Below are positions 10,236 to 18,886 of a DNA stretch of 64,000 nt, piece by piece. Origin of the DNA: Pseudoalteromonas arctica A 37-1-2 (GTDB lineage: Bacteria; Pseudomonadota; Gammaproteobacteria; Enterobacterales; Alteromonadaceae); assembly GCF_000238395.3 (NCBI RefSeq), contig NZ_CP011025.1:682001-746000 (forward strand), read 5' to 3'. Position 1 is the stretch's first letter; each line of letters opens with the position of its first letter. The notes below the pieces were generated by a model. It made no database searches. It was not told the DNA's origin and saw nothing but the letters and a program-made list of their open reading frames with translations. The position numbers and the translations under genes were made by a program.

Positions 10236-11588
10236 TTACTGAATTAAAATAAATATAGACTCACGACCACGTTGCACGCCAAGTACTATATTACCTTTTG
10301 TACTGTCGATGATTTTATTCATGTCGCGAATCGTTTCAACTCGTTGACGATTCACTTGCATAATAATATCACCTTCTTCAAGGCCAACACGGGCAGACGG
10401 TGAGCGAGGGTCTACAGAAGTAACCTCAACACCTTTATTACTATTCTTTTGTACATTTTCAAGTGTCGCGCCTTGGAATGCAGGATGCAGCTCTTCACCG
10501 GTCGCTGTAACACCTGATGCACCATCAAGGGTTACTTTCACTGTTTTAATTTTACCATCGCGGTAAATGCCTAGTTTTATCTCACGGCCTTCACCTAGCG
10601 TAGCAATTTTGCTGCGTAGTTCATGAAAGCCACTAATGTCGCCACCGTTTATGCTAACAATAACGTCACCAGCTTCAATTCCAGCCTTACTTGCGGCAGT
10701 GTCGTCCATTACTTGCATTACATAAGCACCTTGTTTGACATCAAGTTGCTGTGCTTTTGCAAGTCCAGCATCAAGTGGACGACCAGAAATGCCTAACGAG
10801 CCTCGACGCACTTCACCATGTTCAATAATTTGATCGACTAGATTTTTCATCATATTAGATGGAATCGCAAAACCAATGCCCACGTTGCCGCCAGAAGCAC
10901 CTAAAATAGCGGTATTAATACCAATCAACTCACCATTAAGGTTAACTAAGGCACCGCCAGAATTACCTTGGTTAATAGCTGCGTCGGTTTGAATGAAATC
11001 TTCGTAGCCCTCAATGTTTAAACCACTTCGACCAAGGGCACTAACAATACCAGAGGTAACTGTATGGCTAAGGCCAAACGGGTTACCAATCGCAACCGCA
11101 AAGTCGCCCACTCGTAAATTATCTGAGTTAGCGAGTTTGATTTCGGTTAAGTCATCAGCGTCTATTTGTAAAAGAGCGATGTCTGATTCTGTGTCAGTAC
11201 CAATTTTAGTAGCTTCAAATTCACGGCCATCTTCGAGAGTAACTACCATTTTTTCGGCGTCCTGGATTACGTGGTTATTAGTCACTACATAGCCCTCATC
11301 AGCATCAATAATGACCCCAGAACCTAATCCACTAAATTGGCGTTTTTGACTGCGAGGCTGTTGCTGTCCAAAAAAATATTCGAGAGGATCTGCACGGCGG
11401 CGTACTTCTTTAGAGCCTGAAACTTGGATACTTACAACACCAGGAGATATTTTCTCTAGCATGGGGGCAAGAGTGGGTAGTTGTTGACCATTTACTGCAA
11501 TTGGCATTTTTGCATAAGACGCTACAGGGCTCATTAATAAGCTTGTAGATAGAATAGCTGCGCTGATAAGTGATAATTTCATTTTCAT
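10236..11588 (-). CDS. degQ: periplasmic serine endoprotease DegQ (HtrA family)
   Basis: A soluble periplasmic protease/chaperone for misfolded envelope proteins. The ATG at 11588 starts a signal peptide (cleavage after about SYA), and GGAG lies upstream. The catalytic triad is visible (His in VTNNHVIQ, Asp in SDIALLQI, Ser in GNSGGALVN). Two PDZ domains follow (about residues 255-345 and 365-445), distinguishing it from DegS. It could equally be called DegP/MucD, because the paralogues are hard to tell apart by eye. It sits between zapG and degS as in enterics. Confidence 0.93.
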   Translation of the reverse strand: MKMKLSLISAAILSTSLLMSPVASYAKMPIAVNGQQLPTLAPMLEKISPGVVSIQVSGSKEVRRRADPLEYFFGQQQPRSQKRQFSGLGSGVIIDADEGYVVTNNHVIQDAEKMVVTLEDGREFEATKIGTDTESDIALLQIDADDLTEIKLANSDNLRVGDFAVAIGNPFGLSHTVTSGIVSALGRSGLNIEGYEDFIQTDAAINQGNSGGALVNLNGELIGINTAILGASGGNVGIGFAIPSNMMKNLVDQIIEHGEVRRGSLGISGRPLDAGLAKAQQLDVKQGAYVMQVMDDTAASKAGIEAGDVIVSINGGDISGFHELRSKIATLGEGREIKLGIYRDGKIKTVKVTLDGASGVTATGEELHPAFQGATLENVQKNSNKGVEVTSVDPRSPSARVGLEEGDIIMQVNRQRVETIRDMNKIIDSTKGNIVLGVQRGRESIFILIQ

Positions 11589-11624
11589 AGTCAGGGGTAA
11601 CTCCACTTAAGATAAAGCAAAAAC

Positions 11625-11655
11625 AAAAAGGGCTACTTTAAAAGCAGCCCTTTTC
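11625..11655 (-). terminator. terminator after zapG
   Basis: AAAAGGGCT / AGCCCTTTT stem, followed leftward by TTTTTGTTTTT. It separates the zapG transcript from degQ, whose start lies about 40 bp further. Confidence 0.85.
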
Positions 11656-11719
11656 GATTTATTAAGATAAAACAACAAAGCTGTTATATCTAAAGACTAT
11701 GGGGTCTAAAAAAAGTTCA

Positions 11720-12163
11720 TCAAGATACTTTAGAATGTTCTGAAACTTTATTTTGACCAGCAAATAAACCAGATTCACCCGATACATAATCAGCTGGTTG
11801 TGCTGCGGCTGAAGAACGATCTGAACGACGCTCTTTTAAAGACGCTTGTAGTTGTTCTGTTGTTTCTTTAGAAAAATAAGGTTCTGCTGGTGCTTTATTT
11901 CTATCTTCTAGAAGAAGTTGGTTTGTTTCTTCAACGTGACTAAGCAGTTGATCATAGTTTTCTTTCATTTTATTTACGAGCTTGCCAGTATTCGCTAAAT
12001 GATCAGCTACATCTTGACGATACTGCTCTAACGCATTTTCAGCTTGCTCTGCCTGCTCTTTTAATTCATCTTGTTTGAATTGTTTTTTAGTAACAAATGC
12101 GCCAATAAAAAATGCTACAACAGCAGCAATAACAATTAAACCTACCCACATAACTGTGCCCAT
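11720..12163 (-). CDS. zapG: division/envelope protein ZapG (YhcB, DUF1043)
   Basis: A 147-residue bitopic inner-membrane protein of the YhcB/DUF1043 family, linked in E. coli to coordination of division and envelope synthesis. It has one N-terminal membrane helix (about residues 4-24) followed by a charged coiled coil (about residues 28-95, QDELKEQAEQAENALEQYRQ) with the family motif HLANTGKLVNKMKENYDQL. GGGG lies upstream of the start. Neighbours degQ (downstream) and zapE (divergent) are conserved. Confidence 0.9.
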   Translation of the reverse strand: MGTVMWVGLIVIAAVVAFFIGAFVTKKQFKQDELKEQAEQAENALEQYRQDVADHLANTGKLVNKMKENYDQLLSHVEETNQLLLEDRNKAPAEPYFSKETTEQLQASLKERRSDRSSAAAQPADYVSGESGLFAGQNKVSEHSKVS

Positions 12164-12297
12164 AAAAACTACCCCTTTGGGAAAATAACTAACGAATGCC
12201 GATTCAATTATAAATCATACTAAGTGTAATATACCCCGAGTTATGATGCGTGTTAATATGCTTTGCAAATTAAACTGTGTTTTAACTGTAAATAGAT

Positions 12298-13386
12298 ATG
12301 ACTCCTTGGCAAACATACCAACAAGACTTAAAGCGAGATGACTTTGTACACGACGCAGCACAAGAAAATGCTGTGCGCCATTTACAACGTCTATACGATG
12401 ACCTAACTCAGGCAAAGCCAAAACAAAAAGGTTTTTTTGCTAAGTTATTTAGTAAAGATGAACCTGCGCCTATAAAAGGTTTGTACTTTTGGGGTGGAGT
12501 AGGGCGTGGTAAAACTTATTTAGTTGACACTTTTTACGAATCACTACCGGGCACACGTAAAATGCGCGTGCACTTTCATCGATTTATGCACCGAGTGCAT
12601 AATGAGCTTAAAAAACTAAACAATACGGCTAATCCATTAGAAAAAATAGCCGACACTTTCAAAGCAGAAACAGACATAATTTGTTTTGATGAGTTTTTTG
12701 TTCAAGACATTACCGATGCTATGTTGCTAGGTGGCTTAATGGAAGCGCTATTTGCACGGGGTATAGTACTTGTTGCTACATCTAATATAGTGCCTGATGA
12801 GCTTTACAGAAATGGCTTGCAGCGTGCCCGCTTTGTCCCTGCTATAGAACTGGTTAAGCTCAATACAGAAATAGTTAATGTAGACTCAGGTATTGATTAT
12901 CGGTTGCGTACCTTAGAGCAAGCCGAAATTTTTCATAGTCCGTTAGATAAAGAAGCGGATAAAAACCTATTTGAATACTTCGATAAGCTATCGTCAGAGC
13001 CTGGACAATTAGATGAGCCGATAGAGATAGAAGGTCGTTTAATCAAAACGCGAAAAGTAGCCAAATGCGTGGTGATGTTTGAGTTTAGTGAATTGTGCGA
13101 AACAGCGCGTAGTCAGGTTGATTACATGGAGATTAGCCGCTTATATAACACGGTGATTATTTCTAACGTAAAACAGCTTGGGCAAACTAATGATGATGCT
13201 GCTAGACGCTTTATTGCTTTAGTGGATGAATTTTACGAGCGCCATGTAACTTTAATTATATCGGCTGAAAAACCTATTACCGAACTTTATACCCAAGGTA
13301 ATTTAAACTTTGAATTTAAGCGCTGTATAAGCCGTTTGCAAGAAATGCAGTCTCTAGAGTATTTAGCTAGAGAGCATTTGGTTTAA
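12298..13386 (+). CDS. zapE: cell division AAA+ ATPase ZapE (AFG1-like)
   Basis: An AFG1/ZapE family P-loop ATPase reported to act at the Z ring under stress. Walker A is GGVGRGKTYLVDT and Walker B ICFDEFFVQDITDAMLLGGL, with sensor I in VLVATSN. The 362-residue length is normal. The start codon has no obvious Shine-Dalgarno, and a possible TTGCAA-18-TGTAAA promoter ends only a few bases before the ATG, so a leaderless message is conceivable. Confidence 0.95.
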   Translation: MTPWQTYQQDLKRDDFVHDAAQENAVRHLQRLYDDLTQAKPKQKGFFAKLFSKDEPAPIKGLYFWGGVGRGKTYLVDTFYESLPGTRKMRVHFHRFMHRVHNELKKLNNTANPLEKIADTFKAETDIICFDEFFVQDITDAMLLGGLMEALFARGIVLVATSNIVPDELYRNGLQRARFVPAIELVKLNTEIVNVDSGIDYRLRTLEQAEIFHSPLDKEADKNLFEYFDKLSSEPGQLDEPIEIEGRLIKTRKVAKCVVMFEFSELCETARSQVDYMEISRLYNTVIISNVKQLGQTNDDAARRFIALVDEFYERHVTLIISAEKPITELYTQGNLNFEFKRCISRLQEMQSLEYLAREHLV

Positions 13387-13487
13387 ATAAGTAGGTAAAA
13401 GTATAATAGGTTAGCCATTAAAAATAAGAGGTGCATATATAGTACTTCTTATTTCTAAAATTTCTTGTGGAAAAAACAACCGGCGAG

Positions 13488-13671
13488 TAGCAATGTGTTT
13501 TAAGTGCTGGTATACTCCCGCGTCTGCCACGTTGCGTTCTATGCCCTCATATAGTCTAGCCACTTGTGAGCGGCGCAAAAGTCTAAAACTCGAAGGGGTT
13601 ATAGCAAACTTAGAGCAGTAGTTAATATTAACTACTTGTGGTTTTAATTGAAAAACATTGGATTTTTATAA
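13488..13671 (+). promoter_or_regulatory. rplM-rpsI promoter and leader
   Basis: TATACT at 13511-13516 with a weak TAGCAA 17 bp upstream is followed by the GC-rich discriminator CCCGCG. That arrangement is typical of stringently controlled ribosomal promoters. The roughly 150-nt leader then contains a 20-bp perfect palindrome (13617-13636) and lacks a strong Shine-Dalgarno. In E. coli the rplM leader is a target of L13 autoregulation. Whether this leader folds the same way is inference. Confidence 0.55.
13617..13636. repeat. 20-bp perfect palindrome in the rplM leader
   Basis: AGTAGTTAAT followed directly by its reverse complement, 35 bp before the rplM ATG. It is a possible structured element for L13 autoregulation or a DNA-binding site. 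Confidence 0.7.
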
Positions 13672-14100
13672 ATGAAAACGTTTGTTGCTAAACCAGAAAC
13701 AGTAAAACGTGACTGGTACGTAGTTGACGCTGAAGGTAAAACTTTAGGTCGCATCGCTACTGAAATCGCTCATCGCTTACGCGGTAAGCATAAAGTTGAA
13801 TATACACCGCACGTAGATACTGGTGATTATATCATCGTTATCAACGCTGAAAAAGTTACTGTAACTGGTAACAAATTCAAAAACAAAGTGTACTATTCAC
13901 ACTCTGGTTTTCCAGGTGGTCTTAAGTCTACTACTTTTGATAAACTTCAAGCTGCAAAGCCTGAAATGATCATCGAGAAGGCTGTTAAGGGCATGTTGCC
14001 ACGTGGTCCTTTAGGCCGCGCTATGTACCGTAAACTTAAAGTTTACACAGGTACTGAGCACAACCATGCTGCACAACAGCCTCAGGTTCTAGACATTTAA
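13672..14100 (+). CDS. rplM: 50S ribosomal protein L13
   Basis: L13 is an early-assembly protein of the large subunit. The 142 residues match the bacterial family from start to end ([19 protein letters not shown], and [20 protein letters not shown] near residues 100-120). It is cotranscribed with rpsI 11 bp downstream, the universal pairing. Confidence 0.99.
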   Translation: MKTFVAKPETVKRDWYVVDAEGKTLGRIATEIAHRLRGKHKVEYTPHVDTGDYIIVINAEKVTVTGNKFKNKVYYSHSGFPGGLKSTTFDKLQAAKPEMIIEKAVKGMLPRGPLGRAMYRKLKVYTGTEHNHAAQQPQVLDI

Positions 14101-14111
14101 GGAGCACCATC

Positions 14112-14501
14112 ATGGCAAATCAATACTACGGTACAGGTCGTCGTAAAAGTTCAAGTGCTCGCGTATTCTTACGCCCAGGCACTGGTAACATCGTAATCAA
14201 CAAACGCTCTCTAGAAGAGTATTTTGGTCGCGAAACAGCACGCATGGTTGTTCATCAAGCTCTTGAGCTAGTTGATATGACTGAAAAATTTGACCTTTAC
14301 ATCACCGTTTCTGGTGGTGGTACAACTGGTCAAGCTGGTGCTATCCGTCATGGTATCACTCGTGCACTTATGGAGTTTGACGAATCATTACGTTCACAAC
14401 TTCGTAAAGCAGGTTTTGTTACACGTGATGCACGTAAAGTTGAACGTAAGAAAGTGGGTCTTAAGAAAGCGCGTAAGCGTCCACAGTTCTCAAAACGTTA
14501 A
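14112..14501 (+). CDS. rpsI: 30S ribosomal protein S9
   Basis: S9 reaches the P site with its basic C-terminal tail. The 129 residues are full length, with the family start [20 protein letters not shown], the GGG-rich [17 protein letters not shown] region and the conserved terminal SKR. GGAG lies before the ATG. A terminator follows. Confidence 0.99.
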   Translation: MANQYYGTGRRKSSSARVFLRPGTGNIVINKRSLEEYFGRETARMVVHQALELVDMTEKFDLYITVSGGGTTGQAGAIRHGITRALMEFDESLRSQLRKAGFVTRDARKVERKKVGLKKARKRPQFSKR

Positions 14502-14522
14502 TCTATACGTTATCAAGAATTC

Positions 14523-14550
14523 AAAAACCCAGCTTATGCTGGGTTTTTTG
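14523..14550 (+). terminator. terminator after rpsI
   Basis: AAAAACCCAGC / GCTGGGTTTTTT hairpin with a TTATGCT-type loop, about 20 bp after the rpsI stop. Confidence 0.93.
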
Positions 14551-14553
14551 TTT

Positions 14554-15081
14554 TCAAATCAAAATGTTTACATTTGCAACTTAATATAAAGTTATTTATA
14601 TCGACGGTGATACAGGGTGATTGCAGCAATTAATGATGATCAAATTGATTAATAACTGCGTATTAATCAAACGAAAGTTAAAAAACACTCAGATAGCTGC
14701 AAAAAAGTTAAATAATTATCGTAATTAGTTTAAATCCATCAGTTAATTGGTGGAATTTTTTGCTACAATTGGCATTGAAGTAAAATGAGTGAGTTTAACC
14801 GCACTATGTACAGTTTTTACTGTTTCCTCTTAGTGGTGTTGATCTTGGTCAGTATATTGTTTTTACAGAAGCGTTATTATAGTCGTTCGGCTTTATTCTC
14901 GAGCTTACTTAATCAAATTTTGATCAAGTTAGTTTTATTCGAGCATAGGGCTTTGAATAACCTTGTTTTAATCAAGGGTTTTAATTATGATCGCTTCTAT
15001 TTTAAAAATTCGAATAATTAACCTGCTGTAACTGATGTTCTCAATATAGCAAGTGTTGAGAATCATAGTGGAGATAAGTGG
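14554..15081 (+). promoter_or_regulatory. long AT-rich region upstream of petABC
   Basis: About 530 bp without a convincing gene. It holds a TACAAT (14763-14768) as a candidate -10, a hairpin-like AACCTTG / CAAGGGTT (14958-14980) and a 7-bp inverted repeat TTCTCAA / TTGAGAA (15038-15062). A GGAG lies ahead of petA. A 78-codon frame (14785-15021) with one hydrophobic segment starts just after the -10, but its composition looks like the surrounding AT-rich DNA. The region probably carries oxygen- or redox-responsive control of petABC; no specific site was identified. Confidence 0.4.
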
Positions 15082-15672
15082 ATGAGCAATGCGCCTGTAG
15101 ACAATGGCCGACGTCGCTTTTTAACCATAGCTACCTCTGTTGTAGGTGGTGTTGGTGCGGCTGGGGCTGCTGTTCCTTTTATTGCGTCTTGGAATCCAAG
15201 TGAGCGAGCTAAATCTGCGGGTGCGCCTGTAGAAGTAGATATCAGCAAACTTGAACCGGGACAATTAATACGTGTCGAGTGGCGTGGTAAACCTGTATGG
15301 GTTGTATCACGGACCCCAAAAATGCTTGAGCAAATGAAAGAACATGAAGGTCAACTTCGTGATCCGCATTCGCAAGAGCCACAACAATTAGAATCATCAA
15401 CAAATGATTACCGTTCATTACGTCCAGAAATCTTTCTGGCTGTAGGTATTTGTACGCATTTAGGGTGTTCACCTGGCTTTTTCCAAGGTAACTTTAGTGA
15501 GAAAGTTGAAGGAACCGATGATGGCTTCTATTGCCCATGTCATGGTTCTAAATTTGATATGGCTGGCCGTGTATTTCAATCGGTACCTGCTCCATTAAAC
15601 TTAGAGATACCACCTTATACTTTTCTTGATGAGACCACTATTTTAGTGGGCGAAGAAAAAGGGGCAGCCTAA
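15082..15672 (+). CDS. petA: ubiquinol-cytochrome c reductase Rieske iron-sulfur subunit
   Basis: The Rieske 2Fe-2S subunit of the bc1 complex takes an electron from ubiquinol and passes it to cytochrome c1. The 196 residues begin with a twin-arginine signal/anchor (NGRRRFLTIA, then a hydrophobic helix). The cluster-binding boxes are CTHLGCSP (about residues 130-137) and CPCHGS (about residues 151-156). GGAG lies before the start. Its last base is the first base of the petB start codon. Confidence 0.98.
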   Translation: MSNAPVDNGRRRFLTIATSVVGGVGAAGAAVPFIASWNPSERAKSAGAPVEVDISKLEPGQLIRVEWRGKPVWVVSRTPKMLEQMKEHEGQLRDPHSQEPQQLESSTNDYRSLRPEIFLAVGICTHLGCSPGFFQGNFSEKVEGTDDGFYCPCHGSKFDMAGRVFQSVPAPLNLEIPPYTFLDETTILVGEEKGAA

Positions 15673-16937
15673 TGTTTGGTAAGATTATTGGTTGGATAGA
15701 CGACCGTATCCCAATGACACGTGTTTGGAACATGCACATTGCACAGTATCCAGCACCTAAAAACTTTAACTTCTGGTACTTTTTTGGCTCATTAGCCATG
15801 TTGGTACTAGTAAACCAAATCCTAACAGGTATTTGGTTAACGATGAACTTTGTTCCGTCTTCTGAAGGCGCATTCGCTTCAGTAGAATACATCATGCGTG
15901 ATGTAGAATATGGCTGGTTATTACGTTACTTGCACTCAACCGGTGCATCAGCGTTTTTCATCGTTGTATATATGCATATGTTCCGTGGCATGATCTACGG
16001 TTCTTATCAAAAACCACGTGAGTTACTGTGGTTATTTGGTATGTTTATTTTCTTAGCGCTAATGGCTGAAGCATTCATGGGGTATTTATTACCATGGGGG
16101 CAAATGTCGTTCTGGGGTGCACAGGTAATCATCTCCTTATTCGGGGCTATTCCGGTTATTGGTGATGACTTAACACTTTGGATCCGTGGTGACTATGTAA
16201 TATCAGGTGCAACGCTTAACCGCTTCTTTGCATTACATGTAATTGCACTACCATTGGTTATCGTAATCTTAGTTTTCTTACACATTGTTGCTCTACATGA
16301 AGTGGGTTCAAATAACCCTGAAGGTATTGAGATTAAACGTAAGAAAGGCTCAGTAGCTGAAGAAGATAAGCCTAAATTTAAATTTCATGAGTATTACACT
16401 GACAAGAAAGATATTGTTGATGCGATACCATTCCACCCTTACTACACAGTTAAAGATATTGTGGGTGTGGTTGGTTTCTTAATATTGTTCTGTTGGGTTG
16501 TGTTCTTTATGCCAGCGATGAATGGCTTCTTTTTAGAAGGTCCAAACTTCGAGGCAGCTAACCCACTTAAAACACCTGAGCATATTTTCCCGGTTTGGTA
16601 CTTTACGCCATTCTATGCAATCTTACGTGCAATCCCTGATAAGTTAATCGGTGTTGCGGCGATGGGTGCATCGATTGTGGTACTTGCGTTACTACCTTGG
16701 GTAGACCGTGGTAGAGTTAAATCGGTTCGTTACCGTTGTGGTTTCCATAAATGGAACATTGCAGGTTTTGTTGTAACTTTCGTTCTTCTAGGTTGGGTGG
16801 GCGCAACTCCACAAACTGATATGAAAACGATTATTTCTCAAATCTGTACTGTGACTTACTTTATGTTCTTCGTACTGTTGTTTGTATACAGTAAGAACGA
16901 AAAAACTAAGCCATTGCCAGAGAGGTTAACGAAATGA
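15672..16937 (+). CDS. petB: cytochrome b of the bc1 complex
   Basis: The quinol-oxidising and quinone-reducing membrane subunit with two b hemes. The 421 residues carry about eight helices. Heme-ligand histidines are in RYLHSTGASAFFIVVYMHMF and FALHVIALPLVIVILVFLHI, and the Qo-site PEWY-like motif appears as FPVWYFTPFYAILRAIPDKL. It overlaps petC by 4 bp. Length is normal for a proteobacterial unsplit cytochrome b. Confidence 0.98.
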   Translation: MFGKIIGWIDDRIPMTRVWNMHIAQYPAPKNFNFWYFFGSLAMLVLVNQILTGIWLTMNFVPSSEGAFASVEYIMRDVEYGWLLRYLHSTGASAFFIVVYMHMFRGMIYGSYQKPRELLWLFGMFIFLALMAEAFMGYLLPWGQMSFWGAQVIISLFGAIPVIGDDLTLWIRGDYVISGATLNRFFALHVIALPLVIVILVFLHIVALHEVGSNNPEGIEIKRKKGSVAEEDKPKFKFHEYYTDKKDIVDAIPFHPYYTVKDIVGVVGFLILFCWVVFFMPAMNGFFLEGPNFEAANPLKTPEHIFPVWYFTPFYAILRAIPDKLIGVAAMGASIVVLALLPWVDRGRVKSVRYRCGFHKWNIAGFVVTFVLLGWVGATPQTDMKTIISQICTVTYFMFFVLLFVYSKNEKTKPLPERLTK

Positions 16938-17683
16938 TGAAGAAGCTTATTATTGGTTTATTTGCTTTATCAGTAAACTTGTTGCCGAACATGGTTATGG
17001 CAGCGGGTCCATCGGTTCCTTTAATGGAAGCGAACAACGACCTTACTGATCAACCATCTTTACAACGCGGTGCAAAGTTGTTCATGAACTACTGTCTTGG
17101 TTGTCACCAAATGCAGTATCAACGTTATGAACGTACTTTTCGTGATATCGGTATCCCAACAGAGGTTGGTTTAGAGCAGTTGATTTTTGACGGTTCTAAA
17201 GTTGGTAGTCATATTACTAACGCGATTACAAAAGACGATGCAGCAAAATGGTTTGGTGCGGCTCCGCCGGATTTAACTCTAATTGCTCGTGTAAAATCAC
17301 CAGATTATATTTACACGTACTTAAAATCGTTTTATAAAGATGAATCTCGCCCGTTTGGGGTTAACAACATTGTTTTCCCATCGGTAGGTATGCCTCACGT
17401 TCTTCAGGAACTACAAGGTTTACCAACACCTATCACTAAAGAAGTACAAGAGCATGGTCACACTGTGACTAAAGTTATTGCTACTGAAACAGATGGTACG
17501 GGCGAATTAAGCATAGATGAATACGACCAAGCGGCTCGTGATTTAACAAACTTCCTTGAGTACGTGGGTGAACCTTCGCGTCTTGAATCGGAAGCGCTAG
17601 GTATTAAGGTAATAGGATTTTTAATTATCCTGTTTATCTTGGCATTTATGCTTAAGAAAGAATACTGGAGAGATGTTCATTAG
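16934..17683 (+). CDS. petC: cytochrome c1 of the bc1 complex
   Basis: The periplasmic c-type heme subunit that receives electrons from the Rieske protein. It has a signal peptide (about residues 1-23), heme motif CLGCH (about residues 54-58), a conserved GAAPPDLTLIAR segment, the haem-side SVGMPHVLQELQG and a C-terminal membrane anchor (VIGFLIILFILAFMLKKEYW). 249 residues. Last gene of petABC. Confidence 0.97.
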   Translation: MMKKLIIGLFALSVNLLPNMVMAAGPSVPLMEANNDLTDQPSLQRGAKLFMNYCLGCHQMQYQRYERTFRDIGIPTEVGLEQLIFDGSKVGSHITNAITKDDAAKWFGAAPPDLTLIARVKSPDYIYTYLKSFYKDESRPFGVNNIVFPSVGMPHVLQELQGLPTPITKEVQEHGHTVTKVIATETDGTGELSIDEYDQAARDLTNFLEYVGEPSRLESEALGIKVIGFLIILFILAFMLKKEYWRDVH

Positions 17684-17712
17684 GTTGAACATTTTTAAAG
17701 GTAATTTTGCAA

Positions 17713-17734
17713 TAGGGGCTTAAGCCCCTTTTGC
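17713..17734 (+). terminator. hairpin between petC and sspA
   Basis: AGGGGCTT / AAGCCCCT perfect stem followed by TTTT, in an 80-bp gap. It probably terminates or attenuates petABC transcription ahead of sspA. Confidence 0.7.
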
Positions 17735-17763
17735 TGTTTTAGTTATTTAATGGAGGTATAGGC

Positions 17764-18390
17764 ATGGCCGTAGCTGCCAATAAGCGCCCTGTAATGACCC
17801 TTTTTTCTGGTGCTAACTGTATGTATAGCCACCAAGTACGTATTGTACTTGCGGAAAAAGGTGTAAGTGTAGATATTCATTTGGCTGAAAAAGATAACTT
17901 GCCAGAAGCACTTCACGAAATTAACCCTTACGGTACAGTGCCAACACTGATTGACCGTGAGCTTGGTTTATACCAGGCAAACATCATCATGGAATACCTT
18001 GATGAACGTTTTCCTCATCCTCCACTAATGCCTGTTTACCCGGTAATGCGTGGTCGTAGCCGCTTAATGATGCATCGTATTGATACTGATTGGTACAGCC
18101 TAGCTGACAAAATCAGTAACAACACGTCAGACGCTGCTCAAGCTCGTAAAGAGCTAACAGAAGCATTGCTTGCTGTAGCACCTATTTTTAGCGAAGCACC
18201 TTACTTTATGAGTGAAGAGTTTAGCTTAGTAGACTGTTATTTAGCTCCACTATTATGGCGTTTACCAGAGTTTGGTATTGAGCTTAATGGTGCAGGTTCT
18301 AAAGAGCTTAAAGAGTACATGATCCGTTTATTTGAACGTGAGTCATTCCAGGCCTCTTTAACTGAAGCTGAGCGTGAGATCCGTTTATAA
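17764..18390 (+). CDS. sspA: stringent starvation protein A (RNAP-associated GST-fold factor)
   Basis: SspA binds RNA polymerase and affects stationary-phase and acid-resistance transcription. The 208-residue product has a GST fold, with an N-terminal thioredoxin-like domain (TLFSGANCMYSHQVRIVLAE and INPYGTVPTLIDRELGLYQA) and an all-helical C-terminal half. The RNAP-binding PHPP-type surface loop is seen as DERFPHPPLMPVYP. A GGAGG lies before the ATG. Its end overlaps sspB by one base. Confidence 0.96.
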   Translation: MAVAANKRPVMTLFSGANCMYSHQVRIVLAEKGVSVDIHLAEKDNLPEALHEINPYGTVPTLIDRELGLYQANIIMEYLDERFPHPPLMPVYPVMRGRSRLMMHRIDTDWYSLADKISNNTSDAAQARKELTEALLAVAPIFSEAPYFMSEEFSLVDCYLAPLLWRLPEFGIELNGAGSKELKEYMIRLFERESFQASLTEAEREIRL

Positions 18391-18827
18391 TGACGCCTAA
18401 TCGTCCTTATTTATTACGTGCTTTTTTTGATTGGATAGTCGATAACGAGTGTACACCGCATTTAGTGGTAGACGCTGGATTTGCAAATGTACAAGTGCCA
18501 ACACAATTTGTTCAAGACGGACAAATTGTTTTAAACATAAGTCCATCAGCGGTCACACAGTTTTCGTTAGACTTAACCCAACTTAGCTTCAGTGCGCGCT
18601 TTGGTGGTCAGCCAATGCAAGTGTATGTACCTCTAGGTGCTGTGCTTGCAATATACGCGCGTGAAAATGGCGAAGGAACAGTCTTTACCGCAGATGAGTT
18701 TTTAGAGGACGAAGACGATTTTGTGCCAGAGCTTGAAAGTGTTGATTCATCAGCTGAGTTTATTGATGAAACACCACCAGAAAAGCCTGAGAAGAAAAAA
18801 GGCTCTCATTTACGCGTTATTAAATAA
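18390..18827 (+). CDS. sspB: ClpXP adaptor SspB
   Basis: SspB delivers ssrA-tagged proteins to ClpXP. The 145 residues show the folded substrate-binding domain (about residues 1-110, RPYLLRAFFDWIVDNECTPH). An acidic flexible linker follows, ending in the ClpX-docking tail LRVIK, which matches the known C-terminal binding module. The pairing with sspA is conserved. Confidence 0.96.
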   Translation: MTPNRPYLLRAFFDWIVDNECTPHLVVDAGFANVQVPTQFVQDGQIVLNISPSAVTQFSLDLTQLSFSARFGGQPMQVYVPLGAVLAIYARENGEGTVFTADEFLEDEDDFVPELESVDSSAEFIDETPPEKPEKKKGSHLRVIK

Positions 18828-18841
18828 TAAGTAAATGCCAA

Positions 18842-18869
18842 AAAAAACCGCTGAATAAGCGGTTTTTTT
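18842..18869. terminator. bidirectional terminator between sspB and dolP
   Basis: AAAAACCGCT / AGCGGTTTTTT hairpin flanked by A- and T-tracts, serving two convergent genes. Confidence 0.9.
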
Positions 18870-18886
18870 ATGTCTGTATTTTGTGT

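Noticed and set aside
10236..11588. Internal gene duplication of degS and degQ as a recent tandem event
   Set aside because: The proteins differ in domain number and anchoring as the ancient DegS/DegQ pair does; this is the normal arrangement.
14785..15021. 78-codon frame with a hydrophobic segment upstream of petA
   Set aside because: AT-rich DNA readily gives Leu/Phe/Ile-rich frames; the translation has no heptad, charge pattern or family resemblance. Kept only as a possibility in the petABC leader finding.
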